A stretch of 64,000 nt of DNA from Vibrio mimicus. GTDB lineage: Bacteria > Pseudomonadota > Gammaproteobacteria > Enterobacterales > Vibrionaceae. Numbering within the stretch: the stretch's first letter is position 1; each line of letters opens with the position of its first letter. Made by a program: the position numbers and the translations under genes. Positions 9,420-19,353 of this stretch are shown in pieces. The notes under the pieces are model-generated. The model saw nothing but the letters and a program-made list of their open reading frames with translations, was not told where the DNA came from and did not search any database. The stretch lies in NCBI RefSeq assembly GCF_019048845.1, contig NZ_CP077425.1, forward strand, positions 248,001 to 312,000. Direction: 5' to 3'.

Positions 9420-11766
9420 CTTGCTGTAACTCCAAAATAACCATTGCACCTTTTTCTAGGTCAGAGGCCAGTGCAATCCGGCCTTGCATCTTTTCCACTA
9501 ATGACTGGCAAATGCTCAGCCCAAGCCCCAATCCCACTTCTTTGGTAGTGGTAAATGGAGTAAATAATTTATCGACCACGTCGTGCTCAAAACCCTGCCC
9601 ACTATCGACCACTGCAATACGCAACATACCTGTGTTCGCACTTTCCAACGCAATGAGTTTGACCCACGATGGCACGTGGGTTGTCGAAGCATCGCAGCCA
9701 TTCACGATCAAATTGATTAAGATTTGCTCCAAACTCAACACATCCGCCATCACCATTAAGTCATCGGGTAACTCATTGATAAGCTGAACTTGTTGCCGTC
9801 TAGCTTTGGCTTGCACTAACACAAAAGCTTGCTCAACAACACTGTTTAGAGGCATCGGCTGCAGCGTTTCATCGCTGCTATTTTTGCGAGCAAATTGGCG
9901 CAGACTATTCACAATTTTCCCCATCCGCGAGGTTAAGCTTTCAATATGGTCGAGTGATTCTGACAGTTGAGCTTGCGGGGTTTCTTCTAATGCCAATCGA
10001 GCAGAAAACAGATAGGTCGACATCGCGCTCAACGGCTGATTTAGCTCATGAGCAAGGCTGGTCATGGTCTGCCCGACTACCGCCATTTTCGCCGCTTGGA
10101 TCAGCTCGCCTTGTGTTTTTTTCAAGTGCGCTTCAGCGCGTTGGCGCTCTTCCACTTCCGCCTGTAACTCACGGTTTTTCTCGCGCAATGATTGAGTTTT
10201 CTCTTTGACTCGCTGCTCCAACAAGCGATTGGCGTGTTCTTGGTCAGTCACATCAGTGATGGTGACAATGATTTTATCGTGCAATCCTTGGCTGTAGCGG
10301 CGTAAATAGAGCCGCAAGTAATGAGGTTTTTCTGGATTACCGAGTGATAAGGTTAAACTCTCCGCCCCTTTTTGAATTAAATTACCTTTCGTATCAAATA
10401 ATTGACGGACTTTAGATTGTACGTGTTCAGCAAAACAGCTCCACAACGTCAGCGATTGAGCGATAGATTCCAAACGCAGCGTTGCCATTGCACTCGGGTT
10501 GGCGGATTCAATTTGCCCATGCAGATCACAGGTGATCAAACTCGCTTGTGTGTTATTGATGAGGCTTAACGCGTTGGTACGTTCCATCTCCTCCACTTTT
10601 TTGCCATACAGGATGAGCTGTTCACTCAGCGCCCCAATCTCGTCTTTACCATCCACGGTGATCGGGTGAGAAAGATCGTTATGAATAATCGCATCCAAAC
10701 TTTCACTTAAGCGGTGTAACCGTCCAACAATCCGTTTATGCACAAAGTAATACATCAGTAATAAGCTCAGCCCAATCGAAAGCCCAAAACAGATTAACAA
10801 CACTCGGTTGCCTTCTTTCACCAGTTGAGCGGTCTGTTTTTTGACTTGCACAAAGAGAGAATCGGCATTCGCCACCAAATCTGCAATTGCCGTATGCTGC
10901 TGATCTAACTGGATTTGTAACTGTTCACTCGTACGATCTAACTGCTGCGTCAATGTCACCATATCACGCAAACTTTGATGAAAATCCCCTTCAAGGCGCA
11001 ACACATTGCGCCACTCTTCCAACAATTGTTGATAAGCGATAGAGGAAGGCTGGGAAAACAGCGGCTGGCTTAATCGATTTATTTCATCAAGCCGATACTG
11101 CAAAACACGCATACCATTATCCACTTGGGTGAGATGCTTAGCTTTAAGTAGTTCACCTACAAAAAGAAAGGCTTGTGTTTCGCCATCTAAGATCGCTTGG
11201 ATAAGATTAATGGTTTGAAACATCACTTGGGCTTGTGGCTGTACCGCACCTCCACGCTCTAATTGCCACTGCAATTCTTGACGCATCGGCGACAGCTCCA
11301 TCCCAATGTCTTGATGCAGCCAATCCAACTGCTCCGCAAACAAAGCTAAACGCCGATTCACATCAATTCGAGCGAAAACCAGATCGTTAATCTGTTGCGT
11401 GGTGTGTTGCAATTCACTGTAACCCTGTTGTAGCGCGGCTTGTTCTTCCGTTTGCTGCAAACTTGCTAACGCGGAATGGATCGCGGTGAGATCATCTTGC
11501 AAACGTAGGTGCTGCTGACTGAGGGTGACTTTACTGGTCGCACTAACGATCAGTTGAATTCGTCTGCGGATCTCTGAACTACGGGTTTCCAATACATAGC
11601 TGGTGTTGTATTTCGGCACGCTTTGGTTGAGCAGCTCTTCCACCTGATAGTCCAACCGACTCCATGTCCCCCACGCCACTAGGCTGACGATGGTGAGCAG
11701 CGAAGTGCTGAACGCAAACGCCAGCAACAATCTTGCGCCTATGGTATGGCGAGTGGTCAAACTCAT
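9394..11766 (-). CDS. pgtB: PgtB membrane sensor histidine kinase
   Basis: A 790-residue kinase expected to phosphorylate PgtA. Order: N-terminal membrane helix (about 12-32), a long helical periplasmic region, a second membrane helix (about 320-342), HAMP, a PAS-like segment, a coiled coil, a HisKA domain with SLAHELNQPLSAM carrying the phospho-histidine, and an HATPase domain with an N-box (NLIVNGCDAS), G1 (VVDSGQGF) and GLGLGLSIC. The start ATG overlaps the pgtC stop (ATGA), so the two are translationally coupled. In the Salmonella model PgtB works together with PgtC to relieve repression of pgtP when phosphoglycerate or PEP is present. Confidence 0.9.
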   Translation of the reverse strand: MSLTTRHTIGARLLLAFAFSTSLLTIVSLVAWGTWSRLDYQVEELLNQSVPKYNTSYVLETRSSEIRRRIQLIVSATSKVTLSQQHLRLQDDLTAIHSALASLQQTEEQAALQQGYSELQHTTQQINDLVFARIDVNRRLALFAEQLDWLHQDIGMELSPMRQELQWQLERGGAVQPQAQVMFQTINLIQAILDGETQAFLFVGELLKAKHLTQVDNGMRVLQYRLDEINRLSQPLFSQPSSIAYQQLLEEWRNVLRLEGDFHQSLRDMVTLTQQLDRTSEQLQIQLDQQHTAIADLVANADSLFVQVKKQTAQLVKEGNRVLLICFGLSIGLSLLLMYYFVHKRIVGRLHRLSESLDAIIHNDLSHPITVDGKDEIGALSEQLILYGKKVEEMERTNALSLINNTQASLITCDLHGQIESANPSAMATLRLESIAQSLTLWSCFAEHVQSKVRQLFDTKGNLIQKGAESLTLSLGNPEKPHYLRLYLRRYSQGLHDKIIVTITDVTDQEHANRLLEQRVKEKTQSLREKNRELQAEVEERQRAEAHLKKTQGELIQAAKMAVVGQTMTSLAHELNQPLSAMSTYLFSARLALEETPQAQLSESLDHIESLTSRMGKIVNSLRQFARKNSSDETLQPMPLNSVVEQAFVLVQAKARRQQVQLINELPDDLMVMADVLSLEQILINLIVNGCDASTTHVPSWVKLIALESANTGMLRIAVVDSGQGFEHDVVDKLFTPFTTTKEVGLGLGLSICQSLVEKMQGRIALASDLEKGAMVILELQQDEKYRTAD

Positions 11767-13058
11767 TGCGCTTCCTCAGCGAGTAAAATTTTTAATTGCT
11801 GATTGGCTTGCTCTAACTGTTTTTCCAAACGGGTTTGCCATTCATGCCCTTTTTCCGCAAGCAACATGGCATGTTCCGCTTGTTGCTCTTCACTTAATTC
11901 GGCGGGTGGAGAAAGTTGAGCGGCTAGAGCATCAACCTCTTGCTCAGTGATTGGCATGGTAAAAACAGTGTGTTCAATCTGCGCAATTTTAGCCAATACG
12001 GAAGAACGACGTGCAAACTGCGCTTTCGCTTCAAGCACCGCCAGTAGCGTATCCTTCAGTTGTGGCAGTTGCTTAGTAATGGCCAGATCAAACAACGCGT
12101 TAATGCACTCTTCACGACGAATAATGCTGCCCATAGGCAAACGGGTGAAATACTCATTAAACAGAGACTTATCTTGAACACTGTGTTTAGCAAAATCGTT
12201 CCCTTCCATATTGCTTTGCACTGAGCTAGACATGAGAAGCTCAATAAAGGCTTTAGCGTACTGATCGTTGTGATTTTGCCTCACTTGGGCAACATACGTC
12301 GGCATTAAGGTAAAACTCTCATCGTACACAAATTGCACGTAGTCGAGTTTGCGGCCAAGGATCAAGGCATAGCTGTCGATGGTCGGGCCAACCCCAAACT
12401 GACCATTGGCTATGTAGTCACTCACGCCAAAACTTCTGGCCGATGCCGTTGCTAAATTGGCACCGACTCGCAGTAAAATATCCCACCCTTTTTGCCAGCC
12501 ATATTTAGCCAGTATGCTTTCCACCATCATCTGCGTGGTGCCAGAGCGTGCTGGTGTACTCATGGTGACATGCCCAAAATAGACCGGTTTCGCCAGATCG
12601 CTAAATTGCTTCGGTTCAGGAAGCTGATGGGTTTTAAGGTAATCTTGATTCCACACCAAGCCAGCCCCCGAGTAACCGATGGTCGCGACTTGTTCGGTGA
12701 TGGGCAGTGCGTAAGGCTTCAACCATTCCGGTGTCTGCATCGGTTCAGGCAAAGTGACCAACTTGCCGCTTTGCGCCAAATGTTGCATCAGGTATGGCGA
12801 TGAGCTCAGCACCAGATCGATGTTCTGGATGTAGCTCTTATTCAGCAGTTGCACGCTCGACTGCGCGCGGCGGTGAATGATCTGCACTTCAACACCTTGA
12901 TAGCGGCGGCTGAATTCTTCCACTAAAGGCAACAACGGCTCACGAGAGAAGGTGGTGAGGATCACTAACTCCCTCTCTGCGGCCTGAGTCACACTCGGCA
13001 ACACACCAAAACTCAGCAAGAGGCTGGGCAAAATTAAAGCAAAAGTCCATCGCTGCAT
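11763..13058 (-). CDS. pgtC: PgtC periplasmic binding-protein-like signalling component
   Basis: A 431-residue exported protein with a signal peptide ending near VTQAAERE. A type II periplasmic-binding fold follows (LVILTTFSREPLLPLVEEF, later VYFGHVTMSTPARSGTT), resembling iron/phosphonate-type binding proteins, and the C-terminus is a helical, Gln/Glu-rich tail. It likely binds the inducer and signals to PgtB. ATG 13058 was preferred to GTG 13088 because it gives a normal signal peptide and has AGGGA upstream. The stop codon overlaps pgtB's start. First gene of the leftward pgtC-pgtB-pgtA operon, divergent from pgtP. Confidence 0.87.
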   Translation of the reverse strand: MQRWTFALILPSLLLSFGVLPSVTQAAERELVILTTFSREPLLPLVEEFSRRYQGVEVQIIHRRAQSSVQLLNKSYIQNIDLVLSSSPYLMQHLAQSGKLVTLPEPMQTPEWLKPYALPITEQVATIGYSGAGLVWNQDYLKTHQLPEPKQFSDLAKPVYFGHVTMSTPARSGTTQMMVESILAKYGWQKGWDILLRVGANLATASARSFGVSDYIANGQFGVGPTIDSYALILGRKLDYVQFVYDESFTLMPTYVAQVRQNHNDQYAKAFIELLMSSSVQSNMEGNDFAKHSVQDKSLFNEYFTRLPMGSIIRREECINALFDLAITKQLPQLKDTLLAVLEAKAQFARRSSVLAKIAQIEHTVFTMPITEQEVDALAAQLSPPAELSEEQQAEHAMLLAEKGHEWQTRLEKQLEQANQQLKILLAEEAQ

Positions 13059-13203
13059 GGGGCAAATCCCTAGTTTTTGTGCGTTCACTCAAATCTCTGT
13101 CATTTGTTGAAAAAAAGTCACCAACGCGTTTGGGTCAACTCTGACCTTTCTTGCCATTAATTTTATCAGCAATTGCTTATCCACTGAGGGCTAAATTCCC
13201 AGT

Positions 13204-13235
13204 TTTGACTCACTCATCAAGCGTATTTGAGTCAC
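13204..13235. promoter_or_regulatory. Candidate operator pair between pgtC and pgtP
   Basis: Two copies of TTTGASTCAC (13204-13213 and 13226-13235) are spaced exactly 22 bases apart, about two DNA turns. Their cores TGACTCA and TGAGTCA also form an inverted repeat. A related ATTTGAGTGA lies on the other strand at 13085-13094, close to the pgtC start. The position in the divergent promoter suggests binding sites for PgtA, but this is inference. Confidence 0.45.
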
Positions 13236-13334
13236 TTCTGCCCCAAAAGGGGGCTTTTGAGCGTCCAGTGGCTTTGATTAATGATGCCTTCCGACAAACA
13301 GCCCGTTTGATCTCGTGAACTAGGGAGAGCTCTT

Positions 13335-14714
13335 ATGCTTAATTTCTTTAAAACCCGCCCTGACCTGCCTTTACTTAGCAGCTCAAAAGCGGAAATGTTA
13401 AAACGCTACAAAAGTTATCAGTGGCAAGTCTTTATTGGCCTGATTTTCGGTTACGCCATGTTCTACGTGGTACGTATGGCGCTCGGCGTAGTGAAAAAGC
13501 CGATGCTGGATGCAGGCATCGTAACGATTGAAGAACTCGGTATCATGGGTTCGGCATTCTTCTTTACTTACGCCTTTGGTAAGTTCCTGAACGGCTTCCT
13601 GTCTGACTACGCCAACATTGGCCGCTTTATGTCGTTCTCACTGCTGCTGTCGGGCGTTGCTTCTATCTTCATGGGGATGAACACGGTCGCGTTCTTCTTC
13701 GTTCTACTGTGGGGCTTGAACGGTTGGTTCCAGTCGGTCGGTTCTGCGCCCTCTTGCGTCTCTATCTACCAATGGTTCTCTCCAAAGCAGCGTGGTAGCC
13801 GTTATTCCATCTGGGGTGGCTCACGTAACATCGGCGAAGGTATCACTTGGATCCTAACCGCAAGCTTGGTGAGCTACTTCGGCTGGCGTGCAGGTTTCAT
13901 CGGTGCGGGTATCGCAGGTATCGTGGCTTCTCTCATCATGTTTAAACTTTTGAAAGACCGTCCACAAACTTACGGTATGCCAGATCCAGGCACAGCGTTT
14001 GACGAAGGCACGGAAATCAAAAAAGCCAACGATCCAAAAGAAACTCGTCGTGCGCAAATGTTCATCCTGAAGCAACCTGTAGTATGGCTTATCGCTCTGG
14101 CTTGTGCGGCGATGTACATCTCTCGCTACGCGATGTCTTCTTGGGCAGTGCTGTTCCTGCAAGAGCAAAAGGGTTATTCACTGATTGACGCCGGTTTTGC
14201 CATGTCTATGTACCCAACGGCGGGGCTAGCGGGTGCGATTCTATCCGGTGTGCTCTCTGACAAAGTGTTCAAAGGCAACCGTAACATCCCGAATCTGCTG
14301 TACGGATTGACCAACATCGCGGGCATGTGTCTGATGTTCTTCGGCCCAGATAACCGTATCGTTGATGCGGTAGCACTGAGCATGATCGGCTTCTCCATCG
14401 GTGGTCTAGTCGTGTTCCTAGCTGGCCTTATCGCTTGTGACCTGATGCCGAAAAACGCAGTCGGTGCAGTGAAAGGTCTGATCGGTCTCTGTTCTTACAT
14501 CGCTGCTTCTGCTCAAGAACTGATCTCTGCATCACTGATCACCGTAACTGAAGTCGAAGGCGTAAAACACTACGACTTCGGTAACGCTCAATACTTCTGG
14601 TTGGCCGCGGGTGTCGTTTCCGTACTGCTCGCCCTGACCGTGTGGAATGCGAAGAAAGTCGTTGATATCGATGAAGCTGAAGGCAAATCGTTGAAAACCC
14701 AAACCGCCTCTTAA
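13335..14714 (+). CDS. pgtP: Phosphoglycerate transporter, MFS organophosphate:phosphate antiporter family
   Basis: Imports phosphoglycerates/PEP in exchange for phosphate across the inner membrane. The 459-residue protein has about twelve membrane helices and clear GlpT/UhpT-family sequence: YAMFYVVRMALGVVKKPM near the N-terminus, GAFF-like FFFTYAFGKFLNG, the WGLNGWFQSVG segment, and QQRGSR-like KQRGSRYSIWGGSRNIGEG. The ATG has a strong AGGGAGAG ribosome site. It is divergent from pgtCBA, which should control it. Codon use is markedly optimised (many CGT, GGT, AAC codons), suggesting strong expression when induced. Confidence 0.92.
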   Translation: MLNFFKTRPDLPLLSSSKAEMLKRYKSYQWQVFIGLIFGYAMFYVVRMALGVVKKPMLDAGIVTIEELGIMGSAFFFTYAFGKFLNGFLSDYANIGRFMSFSLLLSGVASIFMGMNTVAFFFVLLWGLNGWFQSVGSAPSCVSIYQWFSPKQRGSRYSIWGGSRNIGEGITWILTASLVSYFGWRAGFIGAGIAGIVASLIMFKLLKDRPQTYGMPDPGTAFDEGTEIKKANDPKETRRAQMFILKQPVVWLIALACAAMYISRYAMSSWAVLFLQEQKGYSLIDAGFAMSMYPTAGLAGAILSGVLSDKVFKGNRNIPNLLYGLTNIAGMCLMFFGPDNRIVDAVALSMIGFSIGGLVVFLAGLIACDLMPKNAVGAVKGLIGLCSYIAASAQELISASLITVTEVEGVKHYDFGNAQYFWLAAGVVSVLLALTVWNAKKVVDIDEAEGKSLKTQTAS

Positions 14715-14722
14715 TCTACGCC

Positions 14723-14760
14723 AAGCAGGAGCTTAGCTCCTGCTTACTTTCTCTTTTTTA
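14723..14760 (+). terminator. Terminator after pgtP
   Basis: A perfect 10-bp stem (AAGCAGGAGC, loop TTA, GCTCCTGCTT) followed by a pyrimidine-rich tract ending in a T run. Confidence 0.88.
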
Positions 14761-14794
14761 TTTTCTTGTTGAGCGTCGTTATAGGAATTACAAC

Positions 14795-16255
14795 ATGTGT
14801 AAAACCAAAATTGTGGCCACTTTAGGTCCAGCTAGCCAAACTCGTGAAACTCTGACTCAACTCATCCAAGCTGGCGTGAACGTGGTTCGTTTGAACTTTT
14901 CTCACGGCAGCGCTGAAGAACATATTGCTCGCGCGGAAATGGTGCGTGAGATCGCGCAGCAGCTCAATGTGAGCGTTGGCATACTGGTTGACCTGCAAGG
15001 CCCTAAAATTCGTATCGCTTGCTTTGCAGAAGGCGCGATTCAACTCGCCGCAGGCGACACCTTTATTCTTGATGGCAATTTAGATCGTCAAGCCGGTACG
15101 CAAGAGCGCGTGGGTTTAGATTACCCAGAACTGATTGATGATCTGAAAGTGGGCAATATCCTGCTCCTTGATGATGGCCGCATTCAACTGCAAGTCATGG
15201 CTGTTGATACACAAACTCGCCTTGTTCACACGGTTGCACTCAATAGCGGCAAACTTTCCAATCGTAAAGGCATTAACTTGCTCGGCGGTGGTCTTTCAGC
15301 TCCGGCTCTCACAGAAAAAGACAAGCTCGATATCATTACTGCGGCGGAGCTACAAGCGGACTTCTTAGCCGTGTCTTTCCCTCGTAATGCTGAAGATATT
15401 GAATACGCGCGCCAACTCGCCGTTCAAGCAGGCTGCCATGCGCACATTGTCGCGAAAGTTGAGCGCGCGGAAATAGTGGCCAGTGAAGAAGCGATGGACA
15501 GCGTTATTCGCGCATCTGATGTGATCATGGTGGCGCGTGGCGACTTAGGCGTAGAAATTGGCGATGCTCGTTTGCCAAGCGTACAAAAAGCGCTGATCGC
15601 GCGTGCTAAGCACTTAGGTAAGCCTGTGATCACGGCCACTCAAATGATGGAATCGATGATTGAAAACCCACTGCCCACGCGTGCAGAAGTGTTAGACGTG
15701 GCGAATGCGGTTATTGATGGTACTGACGCGATCATGCTTTCTGCGGAATCGGCCGCGGGACGTTACCCCGTGGAAGCAGTACAAGCCATGGTGCGCATCG
15801 CTCAAGGGGTTGAGCACGAAACCCACTGTGCGCAAAATTGTTGGGATGCGCTACAACATCTGTGTAGCGATGCAGGCAAAAGCTTTGCTCTGTCATCTAT
15901 GATTTCTGCATCCAAAATCAATAAAGATCTGGGTGTTGCAATTGTCACGGAACAAGGTGAAACACCACTGTTGATGTCACGCTGCCAAAGCCAAGCCACC
16001 ATTTGGGCGGTGTCTGATAAGCCCGCGCTACTGCGTAAGCTTTCTATTTTGCGTGGTGTCACACCAACGTATTTCCAGCATTTGGACAAGCAAGGAGATA
16101 TTGCGACTCAGCTGATTCACTTGCTGCGTAAACCCGCACAAGAGAAAAAAATCGCCTCGATTTTGGTCACTCAACTGGAATCGGTCGAAGGGGTTGGTCA
16201 CATTAACGTGTGCCGGCTACTCAATTTGGCGCAGCAGGAAGCCCTGTTCGCCTAA
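14795..16255 (+). CDS. Pyruvate kinase
   Basis: Converts PEP and ADP to pyruvate and ATP. The 486-residue protein shows TKIVATLGPAS, NFSHGS, the phosphate-binding KIRIA segment, the beta-barrel B domain (about 70-170), VAKVERAE, the signature MVARGDLGVEIG and the substrate loop TATQMMESMI. The C-terminal domain is present. The start follows AGGAAT. The gene directly follows pgtP, whose substrates (phosphoglycerates, PEP) enter glycolysis just above this enzyme. A terminator separates the two, but the pairing makes metabolic sense. It is probably a second pyruvate kinase besides a main-chromosome copy (inference). Confidence 0.95.
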   Translation: MCKTKIVATLGPASQTRETLTQLIQAGVNVVRLNFSHGSAEEHIARAEMVREIAQQLNVSVGILVDLQGPKIRIACFAEGAIQLAAGDTFILDGNLDRQAGTQERVGLDYPELIDDLKVGNILLLDDGRIQLQVMAVDTQTRLVHTVALNSGKLSNRKGINLLGGGLSAPALTEKDKLDIITAAELQADFLAVSFPRNAEDIEYARQLAVQAGCHAHIVAKVERAEIVASEEAMDSVIRASDVIMVARGDLGVEIGDARLPSVQKALIARAKHLGKPVITATQMMESMIENPLPTRAEVLDVANAVIDGTDAIMLSAESAAGRYPVEAVQAMVRIAQGVEHETHCAQNCWDALQHLCSDAGKSFALSSMISASKINKDLGVAIVTEQGETPLLMSRCQSQATIWAVSDKPALLRKLSILRGVTPTYFQHLDKQGDIATQLIHLLRKPAQEKKIASILVTQLESVEGVGHINVCRLLNLAQQEALFA

Positions 16256-16349
16256 CCCAATAAGTAACGCGGAAAGTAGGGTTTCGCGTCACTTATATCC
16301 CCCAAAACTTTGTAATCATACTCTCCCAAATGCTCCACATAGGGATTTG

Positions 16350-16377
16350 GCCTGCGCTTGTCGCAGGTCTTTTTTTA
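16350..16377 (+). terminator. Terminator after pyruvate kinase
   Basis: CCTGCG (16351-16356) pairs with CGCAGG (16362-16367), followed by a run of eight T in a row broken only by one C. The T run reaches into the end of the convergent torS gene. Confidence 0.8.
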
Positions 16378-19278
16378 TTGTTCGCCGGCGGCTTGTTCAA
16401 GTGTTTGGCGTAGACATTGCTTGGCTTGTTCCATCACTTCGCGAATCTCGCTCCTACCATACGCTTGTGCTGGTGATGCCGATTTCTCTATCTGTTGGCA
16501 AAGCTGATATAACTCCGTCAACCATAATGATCCCGCGGAACCTTTTAACTTATGGGCTTGGTTTTTAATCACTGCATCGTTGTCACTTTGTGCGTTACAA
16601 ATAGCAAGAAACTCATCGCAACCTTGTTCAAAATACCCGACAATTTCGCGCATAGTTTGCAAGCCTAAGATCTGCAGGTCTTGCCCAAACTTCACCACAT
16701 CCAATACTTCCGCTCCCTCTTCATGCTCTTCCACAAAAGTGGGACTCAATGCCGCCGCTGACGACATCAAGGTTTCACCGTGTCCGACCAGTTGTTGACG
16801 AAGCATGGCTGCCAACTGCTCTTTCACCAATGGTTTTGCCAAAAACCCATCAAAACCTGCGGCAAGATAGCTGGCGACCTCTTCATTAAACACATGGGCA
16901 GATACCGCAATAAATGGGATCACCGAACCAAGTGTGCTGTCTTCCATTTGCCGCAAATCTCGGAGTAAATCCACACCGTTGCCATCGGGCAAATTAATAT
17001 CGAGCAGTGCAATATCAAATCTTTGCTGTTGAAAACAAAGCTTCGCCTCCTGCACACTTTTCGCCAGAGTCACTTGATGGCCTAAACTGGTTAAAAATCC
17101 TTGCACCACCAAACAGTTAACCTCGTTGTCTTCCACCACTAAAACATGAGCAACAGGAACATCATCAACCGTCATTGCTGGCGTTTCCACTGGCTGACCG
17201 GCGAGCAAAGGCAGCGTGAAGCTAAAGCAACTCCCTTGCCCCTGTTCCGATGACAACAGCAGCTCTCCGCCCATCGCTTGCACCAGTTTTCGGCTGATCG
17301 CCAGACCTAAGCCAGTTCCACCTTGTTTGCGGCGACCAGCTTCAGCTTGGGTAAAGGCATCAAACAGTGAGGCTTGCTCCTCCTGTGCAATCCCAATACC
17401 TGAATCTTGTACCTCAAAGCGGATGCCTTGCCCTGCTGGATCTTGACAAATTTGGATGCACACCTCTCCTTGCTCAGTAAATTTAATTCCGTTCCCTACC
17501 AAGTTATTCAGCACTTGTCCGATACGGATTTCATCCCCTTGCCAGAATTGAGTTACCCCATCTGCAAATTGATATCGCAGTTTGATGCCTTTCTCCAAAG
17601 CACGACTTTGCATCAGTTCATGGGTTTCACGCACTAATCGATACAAGTCAAAATGGGTTTGATGGATTTCCAGATGCCCCGCTTCGATTTTGGAGTAATC
17701 GAGCACATCATTAAGGATCGCCAACAATGAACGTCCGCTACGGTTAATCACTTGCACATAGTGCTGTTGAGTCGAAGTGAGGGACGTCTCTTGCAGTAGA
17801 CGCGCCGTCCCCAATACGCCATTCATTGGGGTACGAATTTCATGGCTCATGGTTGCCAAGAAGGCTGATTTAGCACGGCTTGCTTGCTCAGCTTGGTAAC
17901 GCGCTTTGGCGTGATTGAGCACCTCTTGGTTGAGCTTATGGTTCATGTCACTCAATTGGTGAGTTCGTTGATCCACTAACTCTTCCAAATGCTCTTTGTG
18001 CTGTTGCAGCTCACGCTTCGCTCTCACTTCGCTTTCAGCCACCACCTTAAGCGCTTTCGCGGTATCGCGCGCATGGGCGATCGCCTGTCCCATTTCCGCC
18101 AATTCGTCTTTACCTTGGGTTGAGACTTCGACTTCGAGCTGCCCTTTGGCCACAGAGAGCAACGCGGCCGTGTGTTTATCCAATCGTTGAATGACCGAGC
18201 GGTACACTACTTTCCAGACGATCCACACGACTATCACTAAGCCGAGTAAACCTAATATGGTCAAAATAAGCTGAGCATAGTACAGCGAACTAGAGAGCTT
18301 ACCCACCGCATCAGTGGTGACTTGGTTTGAAGCATCGACCAGTTGGTTAACGGTTTTATTGAGGCTGGCAAACTGAGTCAAACTGTCTTGCAATAATTGC
18401 TGCGCGGCTTGTTCGTTGTCATAACGTTGTTTAAGTAACTCAAACACAAGGCGGCGTTTTTCCAACTCACGAAGCAAACCTGCCATCTGTTTGGAACGAG
18501 TCGGATCTTCGACTGCTTGCACCCGGCGCTGCATAATGCTCAAGTTTTCGGAAAATTCGGTATCTAAGGCGAGAATGCGCTCCAAATCAGTGACCGTTTG
18601 CGTCTCTTCAATCTCGTTAAGCACCTTAAATGCCAATAGATGCAGTTCGTGTAAACGTTCTGCCAGATCCAAGTCCACTTCAACCAAATTATCTAAGGCT
18701 TGATAAACCTGATCTTGCTGCTGTTTTTTCAACAGATCATAAATATGAGTGACGTTCGCTACGGCAATGGTACTGGTATTGAGCACCTGAGTACGGGTTA
18801 ATTGCTCCAGCTCTTGCGCCAGTTTACGCATTTCTTTAACACTAACCGCCAATTGCGTTTCTAGAAAAAGACGATGCTCTACTCGCCGCCCTAGCTGGGC
18901 AAGGGTATCAATTACGTGCTGTACATCCTGCTCCAGTCTATCCAACAACACGCTATCAAAAGCCTCCTCACCCAATTGTTGAATATGGGCTAGTAAGGTT
19001 TCTAATTGAGTAAATACTTTTTGCCCTGTTTCTTGGTGCTCCTGCTCACTCTTAGCGCTCGAAAGTGTTTGTGCAGTGGCGATGATCTGATGACTGAGCT
19101 CCGCCACTTGGCGAGCTTCAATCATCGAAGGGATAGCATTATTCACCACATCGCGCTCGGTTTTGGCGACCAGAGAAAATCCCAAAACACCAATCAGTGC
19201 AGAGAGAAGCACCAGCAACGCCATCGCGCTGAAAGAGAATAAGAGCTTGCGACCAATACTGGCTTTAGCGAGACGCAT
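16375..19278 (-). CDS. torS: TorS-type hybrid sensor kinase
   Basis: A 967-residue hybrid kinase of the TMAO-sensing family. Order: N-terminal membrane helix (about 13-33), a long helical periplasmic sensor (about 35-330), a second helix (about 335-357), HAMP, a coiled coil, HisKA (MSHEIRTPMNGVLG), HATPase (VQDSGIGIA and GGTGLGLAIS), a receiver (LLDINLPDG) and a C-terminal HPt domain (NQAHKLKGSAGSL). This is the complete His-Asp-His chain of a TorS phosphorelay. It is divergent from torT, the periplasmic partner. No torR or torCA is visible in the window. AAGG lies upstream of ATG 19278. Confidence 0.92.
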   Translation of the reverse strand: MRLAKASIGRKLLFSFSAMALLVLLSALIGVLGFSLVAKTERDVVNNAIPSMIEARQVAELSHQIIATAQTLSSAKSEQEHQETGQKVFTQLETLLAHIQQLGEEAFDSVLLDRLEQDVQHVIDTLAQLGRRVEHRLFLETQLAVSVKEMRKLAQELEQLTRTQVLNTSTIAVANVTHIYDLLKKQQQDQVYQALDNLVEVDLDLAERLHELHLLAFKVLNEIEETQTVTDLERILALDTEFSENLSIMQRRVQAVEDPTRSKQMAGLLRELEKRRLVFELLKQRYDNEQAAQQLLQDSLTQFASLNKTVNQLVDASNQVTTDAVGKLSSSLYYAQLILTILGLLGLVIVVWIVWKVVYRSVIQRLDKHTAALLSVAKGQLEVEVSTQGKDELAEMGQAIAHARDTAKALKVVAESEVRAKRELQQHKEHLEELVDQRTHQLSDMNHKLNQEVLNHAKARYQAEQASRAKSAFLATMSHEIRTPMNGVLGTARLLQETSLTSTQQHYVQVINRSGRSLLAILNDVLDYSKIEAGHLEIHQTHFDLYRLVRETHELMQSRALEKGIKLRYQFADGVTQFWQGDEIRIGQVLNNLVGNGIKFTEQGEVCIQICQDPAGQGIRFEVQDSGIGIAQEEQASLFDAFTQAEAGRRKQGGTGLGLAISRKLVQAMGGELLLSSEQGQGSCFSFTLPLLAGQPVETPAMTVDDVPVAHVLVVEDNEVNCLVVQGFLTSLGHQVTLAKSVQEAKLCFQQQRFDIALLDINLPDGNGVDLLRDLRQMEDSTLGSVIPFIAVSAHVFNEEVASYLAAGFDGFLAKPLVKEQLAAMLRQQLVGHGETLMSSAAALSPTFVEEHEEGAEVLDVVKFGQDLQILGLQTMREIVGYFEQGCDEFLAICNAQSDNDAVIKNQAHKLKGSAGSLWLTELYQLCQQIEKSASPAQAYGRSEIREVMEQAKQCLRQTLEQAAGEQ

Positions 19279-19353
19279 GGGGAAAACCTTCTTGTTGACT
19301 TCTTCTGCGTGACAGATTGGGCTATATTGTGCAGTGTTTACTCCTGTTCGCCA

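Noticed and set aside
19279..19353. Search for a TorR box in the torS-torT gap
   Set aside because: No sequence close enough to the CTGTTCATAT-type box was found.
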